Assembly (NCBI GenBank): GCA_963971285.1
Contig: OZ020244.1
Span: forward strand, 33,604,001 to 33,668,000
Reading direction: 5' to 3'
DNA: 64,000 bases
From: Astropecten irregularis
Taxonomy: Eukaryota > Echinodermata > Asteroidea > Paxillosida > Astropectinidae
Part shown: one piece after another, positions 59,001 through 61,591 of the stretch
Layout: every line of letters starts with the position of its first letter
Numbering within the stretch: the stretch's first letter is position 1
The notes under the pieces: model-generated
Databases searched by the model: none
The model's input: only the letters and a program-made list of their open reading frames with translations
Told to the model about the DNA's origin: nothing
Position numbers and translations under genes: made by a program

Positions 59001-61591
59001 GATGGCCGAAATGCAAACAGACGAAACTTTTTGTTGTAACGAAATTGATAATTTTTTTTTTTTTGACTTGTGGATGCTAATAATAGCCAGGCGAAGTATA
59101 TTTCGGAAGAAATTCAGTTTTGAAACTGGAAGTGACAGAAATGGGGAATGACATGGCCGAATGTTTGCTTTTATCGCCTTATAATCGACGATTGGATGCA
59201 GTTTTTACAACGCATGACCTCTTGAGTCTTGACCCGTCTAGTTGAAACTCGGGCAAATATCGTTCATTTATTACTACCAAATGTGCACCTTTACCCGAGC
59301 TGAAAGCACGAGTAAGCGCGAGTAACCAAATCGAACGCGCTAGTTGTCTGTTCCTGATGCTGGTTTGTTCAATGTCTTTGGAATCAGAACTTTCTAATGT
59401 ACAGTGGAATGCCACAATAACAAACACTGCTATATCGAACATACGGCTATACCGAACATCATCCTTGGCTCCCAGTTTTTGAATGTTCAGTGTATCTGCC
59501 TGCTGAACATTGTTCACTATAATAAACAACCAAACCGCTATAACAAACAATGGGAGACTTTTGAGAACCGGTCTTCAAGTCAACAGCACATGCGCACGCA
59601 ATTGTGAGCATGCATGCGTTGTTTTGCGCCTGCGCTGTTGACTTGCAGACCGGTTCTCAAAAGTCTCCCATTTCTGTGCATCCCAGCGTTTTCGTTAAAA
59701 GTTACATTCCACTGTATAGCATTCCTTTCCCTTGACCTGATGAAATTGTTACGTAAATGCAAAAATCTCCAAACTTGTTTTGAATTGGTTTTTTTTGCAG
59801 GTTTGCGGTGGTCCGGGCGATACCTGTACTGGAGGCTGCGGCGGTGCTGCCTGCGATTTCTGCGGCGGTCTGGGCTGCGAAGGATCCATCTCCGTGTCGG
59901 AGGTGGCACTGGACCGAGCCGCACAGGCCAACGAGAAATTCCAGGCCAAGAAGGAACAGGCTGATGCTGCTCTGGCAGAGGTACGTAATACTCTGACATC
60001 AATACCTTAAAGCAGATAATAAGGCTAGGGGCCGATTTCACTATTAACCCTTTGCGATCATCGCTAAAGCCCAAAGCCATCAAAGTGATCTGACTTCACT
60101 CTATTTTCGGTCTTGAATGTCTGTCTACTCCACAGATGGAAGGCGTAAAAGGGGAGACCATGGAAGCTCTAGACCTGGCCAAGATGGCCTACGACGCGGC
60201 GGCCATGGCCAGGGACGAGGCCAAAGGGGCCCAGACCAACCTGACGGGCCTGCTGCAAGCCATCAATGACTTCATCGACATGAAACGGGTCACGCCGGCC
60301 GAGATCCAGCAAGTGGCCAGGATGGCCCTGGACACTCAGATTTCACTGACTCCGGAGGAAATCCAAGGTGAGTAGGAATACGGTCTGGCAGATGGCGAGA
60401 TTCTGTCTTCCTTTAATCCGGTTTTATTCTTGTCTTACATTCCAATATTCCTTGCTCGTGGACTCCACAAATTTGACAAAGTTGCCTTGTAGTGTCAAAG
60501 AGCTTTTCATATTATTGAAGAGGAACTTTTTATTTCTTGTAACAAGCAGTTAAAATTTTTAATTTTGCCCACCCTCAGGCCGTGTCCCAATTGACTGGCT
60601 GCGGTCGTGGACTATGTCCGTGGCAGCAACTGTGTTTTCAAACTGGATTCATCCAGTAGAATGGGAGACTTTGGAGAACCGGTCTTCAAGTCAAAAGCGC
60701 ACACACACACACAACAGTGCATGTGCAAAACAATGCGCGCATGCTCACAATTGCTTGCGCGTGTGCTGTTGACTTGAAGACCGGCTCTCCAAAGTCTCCC
60801 ATTGGGACATGCCTTTTGGTCGCATACGCATGCCCTCAATTGTCAATTTGAGTCCATCTTTACAAGCATACGCACACTGAGGTCGACCCGGCCACAATGA
60901 AGTCACTTTTCCTTGTGGCTTGATATTCGTGACTTTGCTGCCAAAGCCGCGGTCGAAGCCCGACAATAAATAGCACTCCGCACTTGCGCTAAAAATAGCA
61001 CACCGGATTTCAGGCAAACATTGCAACCACGGCAAACGTGTGGTGAGTGTACTTGTAATTGTGTGCATGCATGAGAGGTTTGTCTGATATCCGGGGATAC
61101 TGTTCATGCTTGCGCTGGCCAAATCACTCGTGTGACATCATTAGTGCTTAGCGCTATTGAGACACGGCAACAAGATGGCCACACTGCCAATTAGCACTCG
61201 ATTGGGACAGGGCCTCAAATTCCCTTTAAAAAGTCTCTTCTACTGAAGGGTTTTGCAGTGTGCCGGAAATGTGGTTTCTGCCAATATATTATTTGGTTTG
61301 GTATCATTGGACGTGTTTTTGTTCGCAGATCTTGCCAAGCAGATTGAGGACACGGTAGCCACCCTGGAGAACATTGATCAGATCCTGGCCGACACCGCCG
61401 GCGATCTGGCTATGGTCCAGGCCCTGAAGGAAAGAGCCGACAAGGCCAAGGAGTTTGCCGACGAGGTCCTGGCCTCAGCGGAGAGCGTGGTGGCAGCTCT
61501 GAATGAAGCAGAGGCTGCCCAGGAGACGGCTAGTGCTGCCATCGACGAGGCCACTGGTAACATCAACGACGCCAGCAATGACCTTTACCAG
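11036..61591 (+). CDS. lamb1: Laminin subunit beta (beta-1/beta-2 type), 25 exons, 3' end off the window
   Basis: Secreted basement-membrane glycoprotein chain that assembles with alpha and gamma chains. The exons join to 1614 codons with every phase matching. Order: signal peptide (about 1-23), LN domain (about 27-268, with [40 protein letters not shown]), LE repeats 1-5 (about 269-535), laminin IV type B domain (about 545-764), LE repeats (about 765-1180), coiled coil II (about 1190-1388), Cys-rich beta knob (about 1390-1420), coiled coil I (from 1420). Human LAMB1 is 1786 residues, so about 170 residues including the C-terminal Cys lie past 64000. The beta knob and type B domain IV exclude gamma and alpha chains. 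Beta-1 versus beta-2 cannot be separated here; the symbol is by similarity. Confidence 0.96.
13205..13590. mobile_element. Chimeric TTAA MITE (family 1 left, family 2 right)
   Basis: The first half (AACAGAAATGTTCAC to TTTATCCAGAAATGAG) is reversed family 1. The second half (GACTCAGATGTCCGATTGAG to ACCATTACCAATCATATATT) is family 2. Confidence 0.65.
14640..14832 (-). mobile_element. tRNA-derived SINE family C
   Basis: On the minus strand TTGGCGTAGCAGTTCTTTCC and ACCGGGTTCAAGTCTGGGCT resemble box A and box B. Single copy seen in the window. Confidence 0.5.
15754..16126. mobile_element. hAT-like MITE, TAGGGCTGTAAG family, copy 1 (one end missing)
   Basis: Starts TAGGGCTGTAAGTTTACGAA and matches copies at 16967 and 18581, but stops at CCCGGGTACC before the expected terminus. 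CTTCATCG flanks both ends (15746-15753, 16127-16134), so the shortened form appears to have inserted as such. Confidence 0.72.
16967..17333. mobile_element. hAT-like MITE, copy 2, 8-bp TSD
   Basis: Reverse orientation: begins TAAGGCTGCAGTTTG and ends TTTACGAATAA-complement ...CAGCCCTA. Perfect 8-bp duplication ATGTCTAA at 16959-16966 and 17334-17341. TIR TARGGCTGYA plus an 8-bp TSD fits the hAT superfamily. Confidence 0.85.
18165..18440 (-). mobile_element. tRNA-derived SINE family A, copy 1
   Basis: On the minus strand a tRNA-like head reads GGGCTGGATGGCTCAGTTGG (box A) to GGTTCGAATCCCGCTCCAGT (box B). It is preceded by a conserved CATGGCTTCTGACTGCC segment and followed by TTTTTCTTTGTTCAC. 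A family tail segment, CAGTCAGTTTCCCTTGTGG, lies at the far end. Confidence 0.82.
18581..18964. mobile_element. hAT-like MITE, copy 3, 8-bp TSD
   Basis: Begins TAGGGCTGTAAGTTTACGAA and ends AACTGCAGCCTTA. Perfect 8-bp duplication TCTGTGGC at 18573-18580 and 18965-18972. It includes GTTAACCGGTTAACC-type subterminal palindromes. Confidence 0.86.
20716..20872. repeat. GATTTCACTAACGC fold-back
   Basis: GGCCGATTTCAATAACACTTT to AACGTTAGTCAGCTCC, a palindrome around GGAAAATCGATTGC. Family as at 40877-41033. Confidence 0.7.
22137..22255 (-). mobile_element. SINE family A, partial
   Basis: Minus-strand head GAGCTGGGTAGCTCAGTTGG followed by a decayed box B (GGTTGGAATCCCCCTGCAGT) and the TTTGTTCACCTTTCAATCA tail. 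Confidence 0.72.
22577..23136 (+). CDS. lamb1: Laminin beta exon 2 (most of LN domain)
   Basis: 560 bp. It completes the signal peptide (STVVSQA) and encodes the LN core: [76 protein letters not shown] and [13 protein letters not shown]. Acceptor CTCTTGCAG, donor GTTAAA (phase 0). Intron 2 (606 bp) holds a hammerhead-like repeat and the fold-back 23524-23663. Confidence 0.97.
23399..23441 (+). ncRNA. Hammerhead-like motif with intact CTGATGAG
   Basis: CCTGATGAG, stem GACTAG-AGCAAG-CTAGTC, then AAAACG (GAAAC changed to AAAAC). The paired element at 49395 has GAAAC but ATGATGAG. No clear cleavage-site stem III was found. Confidence 0.4.
23524..23663. mobile_element. 140-bp GGGAGAC fold-back element, with readable empty site
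   Basis: A near-perfect hairpin: arms begin CGGGAGACTTTTGAGAACCGG and close with its complement, around a GCGCACGCGCA-rich loop. It is inserted in a repeat whose uninterrupted copy at about 49511-49545 reads CACATACCAATTGTCACC. Here the same sequence is split exactly between AA and TT with no duplicated bases. Confidence 0.88.
23743..24006 (+). CDS. lamb1: Laminin beta exon 3 (end of LN, start of LE1)
   Basis: Encodes [54 protein letters not shown] and [14 protein letters not shown]. Acceptor TCTCCTAG, donor GTGAGT (phase 0). Intron 3 (24007-35042, 11.0 kb) is filled with TTAA MITEs, a LINE tail, AATAGCGCT MITEs and a compound fold-back. Confidence 0.97.
24292..24656. mobile_element. TTAA MITE family 1, copy in laminin intron 3
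   Basis: Left end TTAA-AGGTAATATCATACTTTGG is intact. The right TTAA has decayed to CTAA. Confidence 0.8.
25060..25442. mobile_element. TTAA MITE family 2
   Basis: Begins TTAA-AGGGAGCATATAGG and ends CATGTATATTGTACCT-TTGA (decayed TTAA). It shares about 90 percent by eye with 57301-57684. Confidence 0.8.
25640..25830. mobile_element. TTAA MITE family 1, 5' half
   Basis: Starts TAATGTCATACTTTGGTTTTTG and follows the family consensus to the TTTTTGAGAAAA segment, then is lost. A truncated copy. Confidence 0.7.
26448..26880. mobile_element. TTAA MITE family 3
   Basis: Begins TTAA-AGGGATGGTACGGAA and ends TTCTGTACCATCCCT-TTAA. The TIR and TTAA logic match families 1 and 2, but the interior differs. 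Confidence 0.75.
28495..28858. mobile_element. TTAA MITE family 1, reverse-oriented copy
   Basis: Full-length copy in the opposite orientation to 24292-24656, with TTAA at both ends and a clear GATCTTTTAAAAGATC centre. Confidence 0.85.
29093..29310. repeat. Tandem duplication of about 115 bp
   Basis: Two direct units begin TACCAAAATTAAGGTC and end TGTTAAATG(A/T), at about 29095-29205 and 29207-29310. Confidence 0.7.
29406..29577. mobile_element. CAGGGATG-ended element, 6-bp TSD, 172 bp
   Basis: Ends CAGGGATGAGATT and AATCTCATCCCTG. The 6-bp duplication ATACAT lies at 29400-29405 and 29578-29583. Same interior as 39271-39452. Confidence 0.78.
29608..29746. mobile_element. AATAGCGCT MITE, copy 1
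   Basis: TCAATAGCGCTACGCACTTGC to TTAGTGCAGAATGCTATTGA, with interior AAAAATAGCACCGAACCTCAG. Inverted copy at 31086-31225, diverged copy at 60962-61163. Confidence 0.7.
30160..30232. repeat. ACATGT microsatellite
   Basis: ATGTACATGTACATGTACATGT-type hexamer repeat with imperfect extension; self-complementary. Confidence 0.85.
30498..30790 (-). pseudogene. LINE reverse-transcriptase C-terminal fragment
   Basis: The minus-strand reading contains [34 protein letters not shown] and TYLDILKKD, the characteristic tail of non-LTR retrotransposon polyproteins in marine invertebrates. A frame change separates it from the [13 protein letters not shown] end. It lies in laminin intron 3. Not a gene of its own. 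Confidence 0.75.
31086..31225. mobile_element. AATAGCGCT MITE, copy 2 (inverted)
   Basis: Reverse complement of 29608-29746 along its length, including GTTTGCATGGCCACGTTGCA. Confidence 0.7.
31471..31945. mobile_element. TTAA MITE family 1 with nested repeat fragment
   Basis: Reverse-oriented copy with TTAA ends. Its centre (about 31664-31810) is replaced by another repeat containing GTGTGGTCCTGAAAAGGACC and CTCGACGTTTCGACC, related in part to 43120-43160. Confidence 0.75.
32108..32345. mobile_element. (TAA)n plus TTATATTGCGCCC repeat
   Basis: Starts with (TAATAA)n, then TTTATATTGCGCCCTTTCC and AAAAGCGCAGTACAAGATT. A related head occurs at 12000-12060 (AATAATGGTCATTTATATTGCGCAG). Looks like a SINE or LINE tail. 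Confidence 0.5.
33772..34032. mobile_element. GGGAGAC fold-back, compound copy
   Basis: A fold-back (33772-33886) bounded by AA and TT is followed by two further arm-plus-loop units (to 34032), each ending in AAAGTCTCNCATT, so the right arm is tandemly repeated. Confidence 0.8.
34635..34945. mobile_element. Chimeric TTAA MITE (family 2 head, family 1 tail)
   Basis: Opens with reversed family 2 (AATACAGGATTGGTAAAGG) and closes with the family 1 tail (TTTTAACGGTATGTTTCTACC, CCTGAAAGTTATAGGTAAAT). It ends about 95 bp before laminin exon 4. Terminal TTAA is lost. Confidence 0.6.
35043..35163 (+). CDS. lamb1: Laminin beta exon 4 (LE1)
   Basis: Encodes [20 protein letters not shown] and [20 protein letters not shown]. 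Acceptor CTTCTCAG, donor GTAAGT (phase 1). Intron 4 (883 bp) contains the TTCTATTGTTTCAAAATGT tandem array. Confidence 0.95.
35516..35710. repeat. TTCTATTGTTTCAAAATGT tandem repeat
   Basis: Four degenerate units of TTCTATTGTTTCAAAATGT separated by T-rich tracts and GATGGGTKYGTTGTCCAAA segments, in laminin intron 4. Confidence 0.75.
36047..36235 (+). CDS. lamb1: Laminin beta exon 5 (LE2)
   Basis: Encodes [38 protein letters not shown] and [20 protein letters not shown], very close to vertebrate beta-1. Acceptor CTTGTAG, donor GTGAGT (phase 1). Intron 5 (836 bp) contains the fold-back 36306-36633. Confidence 0.97.
36306..36633. repeat. Fold-back with AATCAAAAGAGGGC arms
   Basis: The left part GTAATCTGAACACACATGATT...GCCCTCTTTTGATTAAAAAG is mirrored at 36575-36633. 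A second copy lies at 56719-56910 in intron 21. Confidence 0.65.
37072..37251 (+). CDS. lamb1: Laminin beta exon 6 (LE3)
   Basis: Encodes [38 protein letters not shown] and [18 protein letters not shown]. Acceptor TTCGTCTAG, donor GTAATT (phase 1). Intron 6 (1309 bp) holds hammerhead-like repeats and a SINE-A that ends about 20 bp before exon 7. Confidence 0.96.
37602..37930. repeat. Inverted pair of hammerhead-like repeats
   Basis: GAGAAAGATCCTGCCAGGATC (plus strand, 37610) and its relative on the minus strand (37878-37930, GAGAAAGATCCTGCTAGGAT) face each other about 220 bp apart in laminin intron 6. Confidence 0.5.
38137..38189 (+). ncRNA. Hammerhead-like repeat remnant, laminin intron 6
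   Basis: TAGCCTTTGAAAAAAATCC, TGCTA, GGATCGAAACGTCAGGCC. GAAAC, GTC and the AGGC/GCCT stem I partners are intact; the CTGATGA side is decayed. Confidence 0.4.
38219..38540 (+). mobile_element. SINE family A, plus strand, before laminin exon 7
   Basis: Plus-strand head AGGGCTGGATAGCTTAGTTGG and box B ATTCGAATCCCACTTCAGTC, then TCTTTGTTCACTTTTCAATG and CAGTCAGTTTCCCTTGTGG. A reversed family fragment precedes it (38235-38300). It ends about 20 bp before the exon 7 acceptor. Confidence 0.78.
38561..38670 (+). CDS. lamb1: Laminin beta exon 7 (LE4)
   Basis: Encodes [18 protein letters not shown] and [19 protein letters not shown]. Acceptor ACATTGTAG, donor GTGAGT (phase 0). Intron 7 (1926 bp) includes the fold-back 38911-39508; bases about 39510-40596 show no element I recognise. 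Confidence 0.95.
38911..39508. mobile_element. GGGGCCAATTTCATGG fold-back with internal duplication
   Basis: Ends AGGGGCCAATT(CC)AATTTCATG and CATGAAATTGGCCCCT. An internal segment of about 150 bp (TTTAGCACAAAAAAAATTGC onward) is tandemly repeated (about 38927-39074 and 39075-39240). It contains the nested element 39271-39452. Related ends occur at 11418-11638 and 35857-35875. Confidence 0.7.
39271..39452. mobile_element. CAGGGATG-ended element, second copy, nested
   Basis: Decayed ends AAGGGTTGAGATT and AATATCATCCTTG. The 6-bp duplication TTTCAT lies at 39265-39270 and 39453-39458. Nested inside the fold-back at 38911-39508. Confidence 0.72.
40597..40818 (+). CDS. lamb1: Laminin beta exon 8 (end of LE4, LE5, start of domain IV)
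   Basis: Encodes [56 protein letters not shown] and [15 protein letters not shown]5 is short, as in the vertebrate chain. Acceptor CACACAG, donor GTAAGT (phase 0). Intron 8 holds a fold-back and the MITE with the Mutator-like insert. Confidence 0.96.
40877..41033. mobile_element. GATTTCACTAACGC fold-back, best copy
   Basis: A palindrome of about 155 bp, from AGGGGCCGATTACACTAACG to CGTTAGTGAAATCAGCCCTT, with a central GGAAAATCAATCG hairpin. It lies about 60 bp after the exon 8 donor of the laminin gene. Confidence 0.8.
41098..42420. mobile_element. TTAA MITE family 1 interrupted by a Mutator-like element
   Basis: Both ends of the MITE are present with TTAA flanks (41098 and 42417). It is split at the sequence CCATACGGTGC by the 943-bp element at 41212-42154. 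Removing that insert restores the family consensus. Confidence 0.88.
41212..42154. mobile_element. Non-autonomous Mutator-like element, 110-bp TIRs, 9-bp TSD
   Basis: Terminal inverted repeats of about 110 bp (41212-41323 and 42043-42154) are identical over essentially their whole length and begin TAGTCTTGGTCCAAGACTG. The 9-bp direct duplication ATACGGTGC lies at 41203-41211 and 42155-42163. Long TIRs plus a 9-bp TSD are the hallmark of the Mutator superfamily. The interior has no transposase frame. Near-identical TIRs imply recent insertion. It sits in laminin intron 8. Confidence 0.85.
42515..42673 (+). CDS. lamb1: Laminin beta exon 9 (laminin IV type B)
   Basis: Encodes [20 protein letters not shown] and IDNIPVSG-type [19 protein letters not shown]. 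Acceptor GTTTCAG, donor GTGAGT (phase 0). The reading frame stays open 350 bp past the donor, which is intron. Intron 9 (599 bp) has a repeat fragment at 43055-43160. Confidence 0.94.
43273..43400 (+). CDS. lamb1: Laminin beta exon 10 (laminin IV type B)
   Basis: Encodes [39 protein letters not shown]. Acceptor TTTTTAG, donor GTATAA (phase 2). Missed as a free ORF; found from the domain match. Intron 10 (915 bp) shows no recognised repeat. Confidence 0.93.
44316..44436 (+). CDS. lamb1: Laminin beta exon 11 (laminin IV type B)
   Basis: Encodes [40 protein letters not shown]. Acceptor CATCCAG, donor GTAAGG (phase 0). Intron 11 (692 bp) holds the TTTTTGTACACATC tandem. Confidence 0.94.
44697..44865. 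repeat. TTTTTGTACACATC tandem repeat
   Basis: Three units of about 65 bp: CTTTTTGTACACATCWCTATTTGG, then CATAACAYRTTTTTGTACRCTTCA. Confidence 0.8.
45129..45321 (+). CDS. lamb1: Laminin beta exon 12 (end of laminin IV type B)
   Basis: Encodes [35 protein letters not shown] and [20 protein letters not shown]. Acceptor TATCTCAG, donor GTGAGC (phase 1). Intron 12 (1440 bp) contains the nested element pair 45469-46219, a fold-back, and TA- and CT-rich tracts just before exon 13. Confidence 0.95.
45530..46114. mobile_element. CAGGGATG-ended element, 585 bp, nested
   Basis: Ends CAGGGATGTAAG and CTTACATCCCTG. TTGGAT is duplicated at 45524-45529 and 46115-46120. The host repeat (about 45469-46219) matches the uninterrupted copy at 54495-54655, giving an empty site. 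The interior has ATTTCCGGAAAT motifs near both ends. Confidence 0.78.
46451..46585. repeat. TTAGATTGTTTG fold-back
   Basis: TTAGATTGTTTG(TT)GGTAATTCCAT is mirrored by ATGGAATTACCGAAGCAAACAATCTAA, around imperfect repeats of CATTCAATTTG and TGTCATTC. Confidence 0.7.
46762..46905 (+). CDS. lamb1: Laminin beta exon 13 (LE repeat)
   Basis: Encodes [40 protein letters not shown] and FGPSGCS. Acceptor follows a (CT)n tract, CTACTCAAG; donor GTAGGT (phase 1). Intron 13 holds a fold-back and SINE-A. Confidence 0.96.
46951..47075. mobile_element. GGGAGAC fold-back, laminin intron 13
   Basis: Degenerate 125-bp copy, TGGGAGAATTTGGAGAACC to GGTTCTCCAAAGGCTCCTA type arms, flanked by AA and TT. Confidence 0.8.
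47178..47372 (+). mobile_element. SINE family A, laminin intron 13
   Basis: Best-preserved tRNA-like head, GGGCTGGATAGCTCAGTTGG to GGTTCGAATCCCACTCCAGT. Preceded by GGTTTCATAGCTTCTGACTG and followed by the TTTTTCTTTGTTCAC tail. Confidence 0.82.
47719..47950 (+). CDS. lamb1: Laminin beta exon 14 (LE repeats)
   Basis: Encodes [57 protein letters not shown] and [12 protein letters not shown]. Acceptor CCTTGCAG, donor GTACGA (phase 2). Intron 14 (751 bp) contains a chimeric TTAA MITE. Confidence 0.96.
48271..48625. mobile_element. Chimeric TTAA MITE in laminin intron 14
   Basis: Reversed family 2 head (TTTTAAAGGTATAATACATG) joined through a GATCTTACACCGAGATC palindrome to the family 1 tail (GGAAATATTTTAACGGTATG, CTGTGAACATTTCTG). 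Same architecture as 34635-34945. Confidence 0.65.
48702..48865 (+). CDS. lamb1: Laminin beta exon 15 (LE repeat)
   Basis: Encodes [37 protein letters not shown] and [12 protein letters not shown], matching the vertebrate PCPCPDGPDSGRQFA block. Acceptor TATCATAG, donor GTGAGT (phase 1). Intron 15 (1436 bp) holds the 49261-49515 inverted repeat, a fold-back and a GTTT tract. Confidence 0.96.
49261..49515. repeat. Near-perfect 120-bp inverted repeat with hammerhead-like centre
   Basis: Arms 49261-49380 and about 49395-49515 are mirror copies separated by about 14 bp. Each arm holds ATGAGGACTAG-AGCAGG-CTAGTC-GAAACG. The outer segment is shared with 21125-21200 and 23399-23520. Confidence 0.85.
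49931..50078. repeat. CGACGCATCGC fold-back
   Basis: GGGGCCGATATCATAAAACTT to AGCTTTATGAAATCAGCCCC, around TGCGACGCGTCGCA. Its ends resemble the GATTTCA fold-backs elsewhere, but the interior is different. Confidence 0.7.
50208..50272. repeat. (GTTT)n / GTTTGGTT tract before laminin exon 16
   Basis: T/G-rich simple repeat about 30 bp upstream of the exon 16 acceptor; may form part of the pyrimidine/uridine-rich acceptor context. Confidence 0.85.
50302..50526 (+). CDS. lamb1: Laminin beta exon 16 (LE repeats)
   Basis: Encodes [59 protein letters not shown] and [11 protein letters not shown]. Acceptor GTTCACAG, donor GTATAT (phase 1). Confidence 0.96.
50683..51210. repeat. Possible fold-back, GGTGGATTGCAATA ends
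   Basis: GGGGTGGATTGCAATACAATGG at the left and TTATTGCAAACCACCTC at the right form an inverted pair. GGTTTAAGGATGGAGACT and GGTTTAAGACAGCTCTT also recur inside. Occupies most of intron 16. Confidence 0.45.
51274..51494 (+). CDS. lamb1: Laminin beta exon 17 (LE repeats)
   Basis: Encodes [40 protein letters not shown] and [18 protein letters not shown]. Acceptor CACCCCAG, donor GTAGGT (phase 0). Intron 17 (1489 bp) contains the TACTCG hAT-like element, a hammerhead-like motif and a fold-back. Confidence 0.96.
51619..52232. mobile_element. hAT-like element made of TACTCG repeats, 8-bp TSD
   Basis: TIRs TAGTGTTGTAGTAC and, inverted, CAGTGTTGTAGTCGAGTAC. Perfect 8-bp duplication ATCACTTG at 51611-51618 and 52233-52240. 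The interior is largely degenerate TACTCG/CGAGTA repeats in both orientations. It lies in laminin intron 17. Confidence 0.85.
52520..52570 (-). ncRNA. Hammerhead-ribozyme-like motif (degenerate)
   Basis: Minus strand: GCCT, CTGACAA, stem GATCC-TGCTA-GGATC, GAAAC, GTGTC, AGGC. The flanking GCCT/AGGC can pair as stem I and the order matches a hammerhead core. CTGACAA departs from CTGANGA at the conserved G, so cleavage is doubtful. Related copies at 1091, 37602, 37878 and 38137. Confidence 0.45.
52585..52731. repeat. GATTTCACCAAACTCATCGTA fold-back
   Basis: GATTTCACCAAACTCATCG to GGGCTTTGTGAAATCGAC. Same family as 56262-56407. Confidence 0.7.
52984..53080 (+). CDS. lamb1: Laminin beta exon 18 (LE repeat)
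   Basis: Encodes [20 protein letters not shown] and [12 protein letters not shown]. Acceptor TTGTTGCAG, donor GTAAGT (phase 1). Intron 18 (732 bp) is mostly the inverted SINE-B pair. Confidence 0.95.
53120..53632. mobile_element. SINE family B inverted pair in laminin intron 18
   Basis: Two head-to-head copies: minus-strand copy 53120-53327 and plus-strand copy 53345-53632. They are nearly perfectly complementary over about 120 bp (53204-53327 with 53345-53466) with a spacer of about 17 bp. The right copy runs to a (TTA)n tail. Confidence 0.85.
53813..54001 (+). CDS. lamb1: Laminin beta exon 19 (last LE, start of coiled coil)
   Basis: Encodes [39 protein letters not shown] and [17 protein letters not shown]. 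Acceptor CTGTTGCAG, donor GTAAGA (phase 1). Intron 19 (1299 bp) has a fold-back, a 160-bp MITE and a fragment of the CAGTGGAA element. Confidence 0.96.
54235..54374. mobile_element. 140-bp GGGAGAC fold-back, laminin intron 19
   Basis: Near-perfect hairpin, TGGGAGACTTTTGAGAACC arms, flanked by AA and TT. Exactly the length of the copies at 23524, 58430 and 60662. Confidence 0.88.
54495..54655. mobile_element. Fold-back MITE, CCTATTCACGGTGCATCC type
   Basis: A 160-bp element with inverted ends (CATGCATCCATCCTGC, GATGGATGCACCGTGAATA). The same element occurs interrupted at about 45469-46219. Confidence 0.65.
55301..55481 (+). CDS. lamb1: Laminin beta exon 20 (coiled coil II)
   Basis: Encodes a charged heptad-rich helix ([45 protein letters not shown]). 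Acceptor CATTGACAG, donor GTAGGT (phase 2). Intron 20 contains a LINE tail and two fold-backs. Confidence 0.93.
55513..55745 (-). pseudogene. LINE reverse-transcriptase C-terminal fragment, second copy
   Basis: The minus strand encodes [40 protein letters not shown] and [13 protein letters not shown] in one frame, with a small internal deletion relative to the copy at 30498-30790. Starts 32 bp after laminin exon 20. Confidence 0.75.
55888..56063. repeat. CTATGTGATAGACGCACT repeat
   Basis: A fold-back with AGTCTATGTGATAGACGCAC at the left and GTGCATCTATCACGTAGATAG at the right. The same repeat occurs at 1146-1370 in NUBP1 intron 5. Confidence 0.65.
56262..56407. repeat. GATTTCACCAAACTCATCGTA fold-back, second copy
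   Basis: GGTCGATTTCACCAAACTCAT to GGGGCTTTGTGAAATCGACC, nearly palindromic, in laminin intron 20 just before exon 21. Confidence 0.75.
56451..56635 (+). CDS. lamb1: Laminin beta exon 21 (coiled coil II)
   Basis: Encodes [36 protein letters not shown] and [18 protein letters not shown]. Acceptor TTGCTAG, donor GTAAAA (phase 1). Intron 21 (1460 bp) has a family 2 TTAA MITE and a SINE-A. Confidence 0.93.
56719..56910. repeat. Fold-back with AATCAAAACAGGGC arms, second copy
   Basis: GTAATCAATCCAAACGCAAGA to TCTTGTGTTCGGATTACTG, sharing interior sequence with 36306-36633. Confidence 0.6.
57301..57684. mobile_element. TTAA MITE family 2, copy in laminin intron 21
   Basis: Full-length copy with TTAA at both ends, beginning TTAAAGGGAGCATATAGG and ending CATGTATTGTACCTTTAA. 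Confidence 0.85.
57870..58012 (-). mobile_element. SINE family A, rearranged copy
   Basis: Two box B segments in a row (GACTGGCGAGGGATTCGAAC and GACTGGAGCGGGATTCGAAC, as plus strand) with AATACCGT between them. It ends shortly before laminin exon 22. Confidence 0.68.
58096..58331 (+). CDS. lamb1: Laminin beta exon 22 (coiled coil II)
   Basis: Encodes [39 protein letters not shown] and [20 protein letters not shown]. The block parallels vertebrate RDRVEDVMMERESQFKEKQ. Acceptor TATGCAG, donor GTATTG (phase 0). Intron 22 has three mobile elements. Confidence 0.95.
58430..58569. mobile_element. 140-bp GGGAGAC fold-back, laminin intron 22
   Basis: Near-perfect hairpin, TGGGAGACTTTGGAGAACC arms, flanked by AA and TT. 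Confidence 0.88.
58846..59340. mobile_element. TA-flanked element with 31-bp TIRs
   Basis: Ends GTGCGTTCGATTTGGTTACT and, inverted, GCGCGTTCGATTTGGTTACT. They match over about 31 bp through CTCGCGCTTACTC with one mismatch. TA lies on both sides. There is no coding frame. Superfamily uncertain, Tc1/mariner possible. Confidence 0.65.
59402..59714. mobile_element. Pogo/Tigger-like MITE, CAGTGGAA ends, TA target
   Basis: CAGTGGAATG at the left and CATTCCACTG at the right are flanked by TA on both sides (59400-59401, 59715-59716). Those are the ends and target expected of Tc1/mariner pogo-type elements. It contains a nested fold-back at 59551-59670. A related inverted fragment lies near 55081-55270. 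Confidence 0.72.
59551..59670. mobile_element. GGGAGAC fold-back nested in a TA-flanked element
   Basis: A 120-bp hairpin between AA and TT, nested inside the CAGTGGAA-ended element at 59402-59714. Its loop is shorter than in other copies. Confidence 0.85.
59801..59980 (+). CDS. lamb1: Laminin beta exon 23 (beta knob)
   Basis: Encodes [20 protein letters not shown] and [12 protein letters not shown], the Cys/Gly-rich knob unique to beta chains, then coiled coil I. It has six Cys visible in the knob. Acceptor TTTTTTGCAG, donor GTACGT (phase 0). Intron 23 is the shortest, 155 bp, with a decayed GATTTCACTAACGC fold-back. Confidence 0.95.
60136..60367 (+). CDS. lamb1: Laminin beta exon 24 (coiled coil I)
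   Basis: Encodes [38 protein letters not shown] and [20 protein letters not shown], parallel to vertebrate LIKQIRNFLTQ...EVLKMEMPSTPQQLQ. Acceptor CTCCACAG, donor GTGAGT (phase 1). Confidence 0.94.
60662..60801. mobile_element. 140-bp GGGAGAC fold-back, laminin intron 24
   Basis: Near-perfect hairpin with TGGGAGACTTTGGAGAACC arms, flanked by AA and TT. Confidence 0.86.
60962..61163. mobile_element. AATAGCGCT MITE, copy 3
   Basis: ACAATAAATAGCACTCCGCAC to TTAGTGCTTAGCGCTATTGA, with an extra roughly 60 bp in the middle relative to copies 1 and 2. Confidence 0.6.
61329..61591 (+). CDS. lamb1: Laminin beta exon 25 (coiled coil I)
   Basis: Encodes [40 protein letters not shown] and an Ala-rich heptad helix ending NDASNDLYQ. 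Acceptor GTTCGCAG, donor GTCAGT (phase 0). The rest of coil I and the stop codon are not in the window. Confidence 0.94.
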
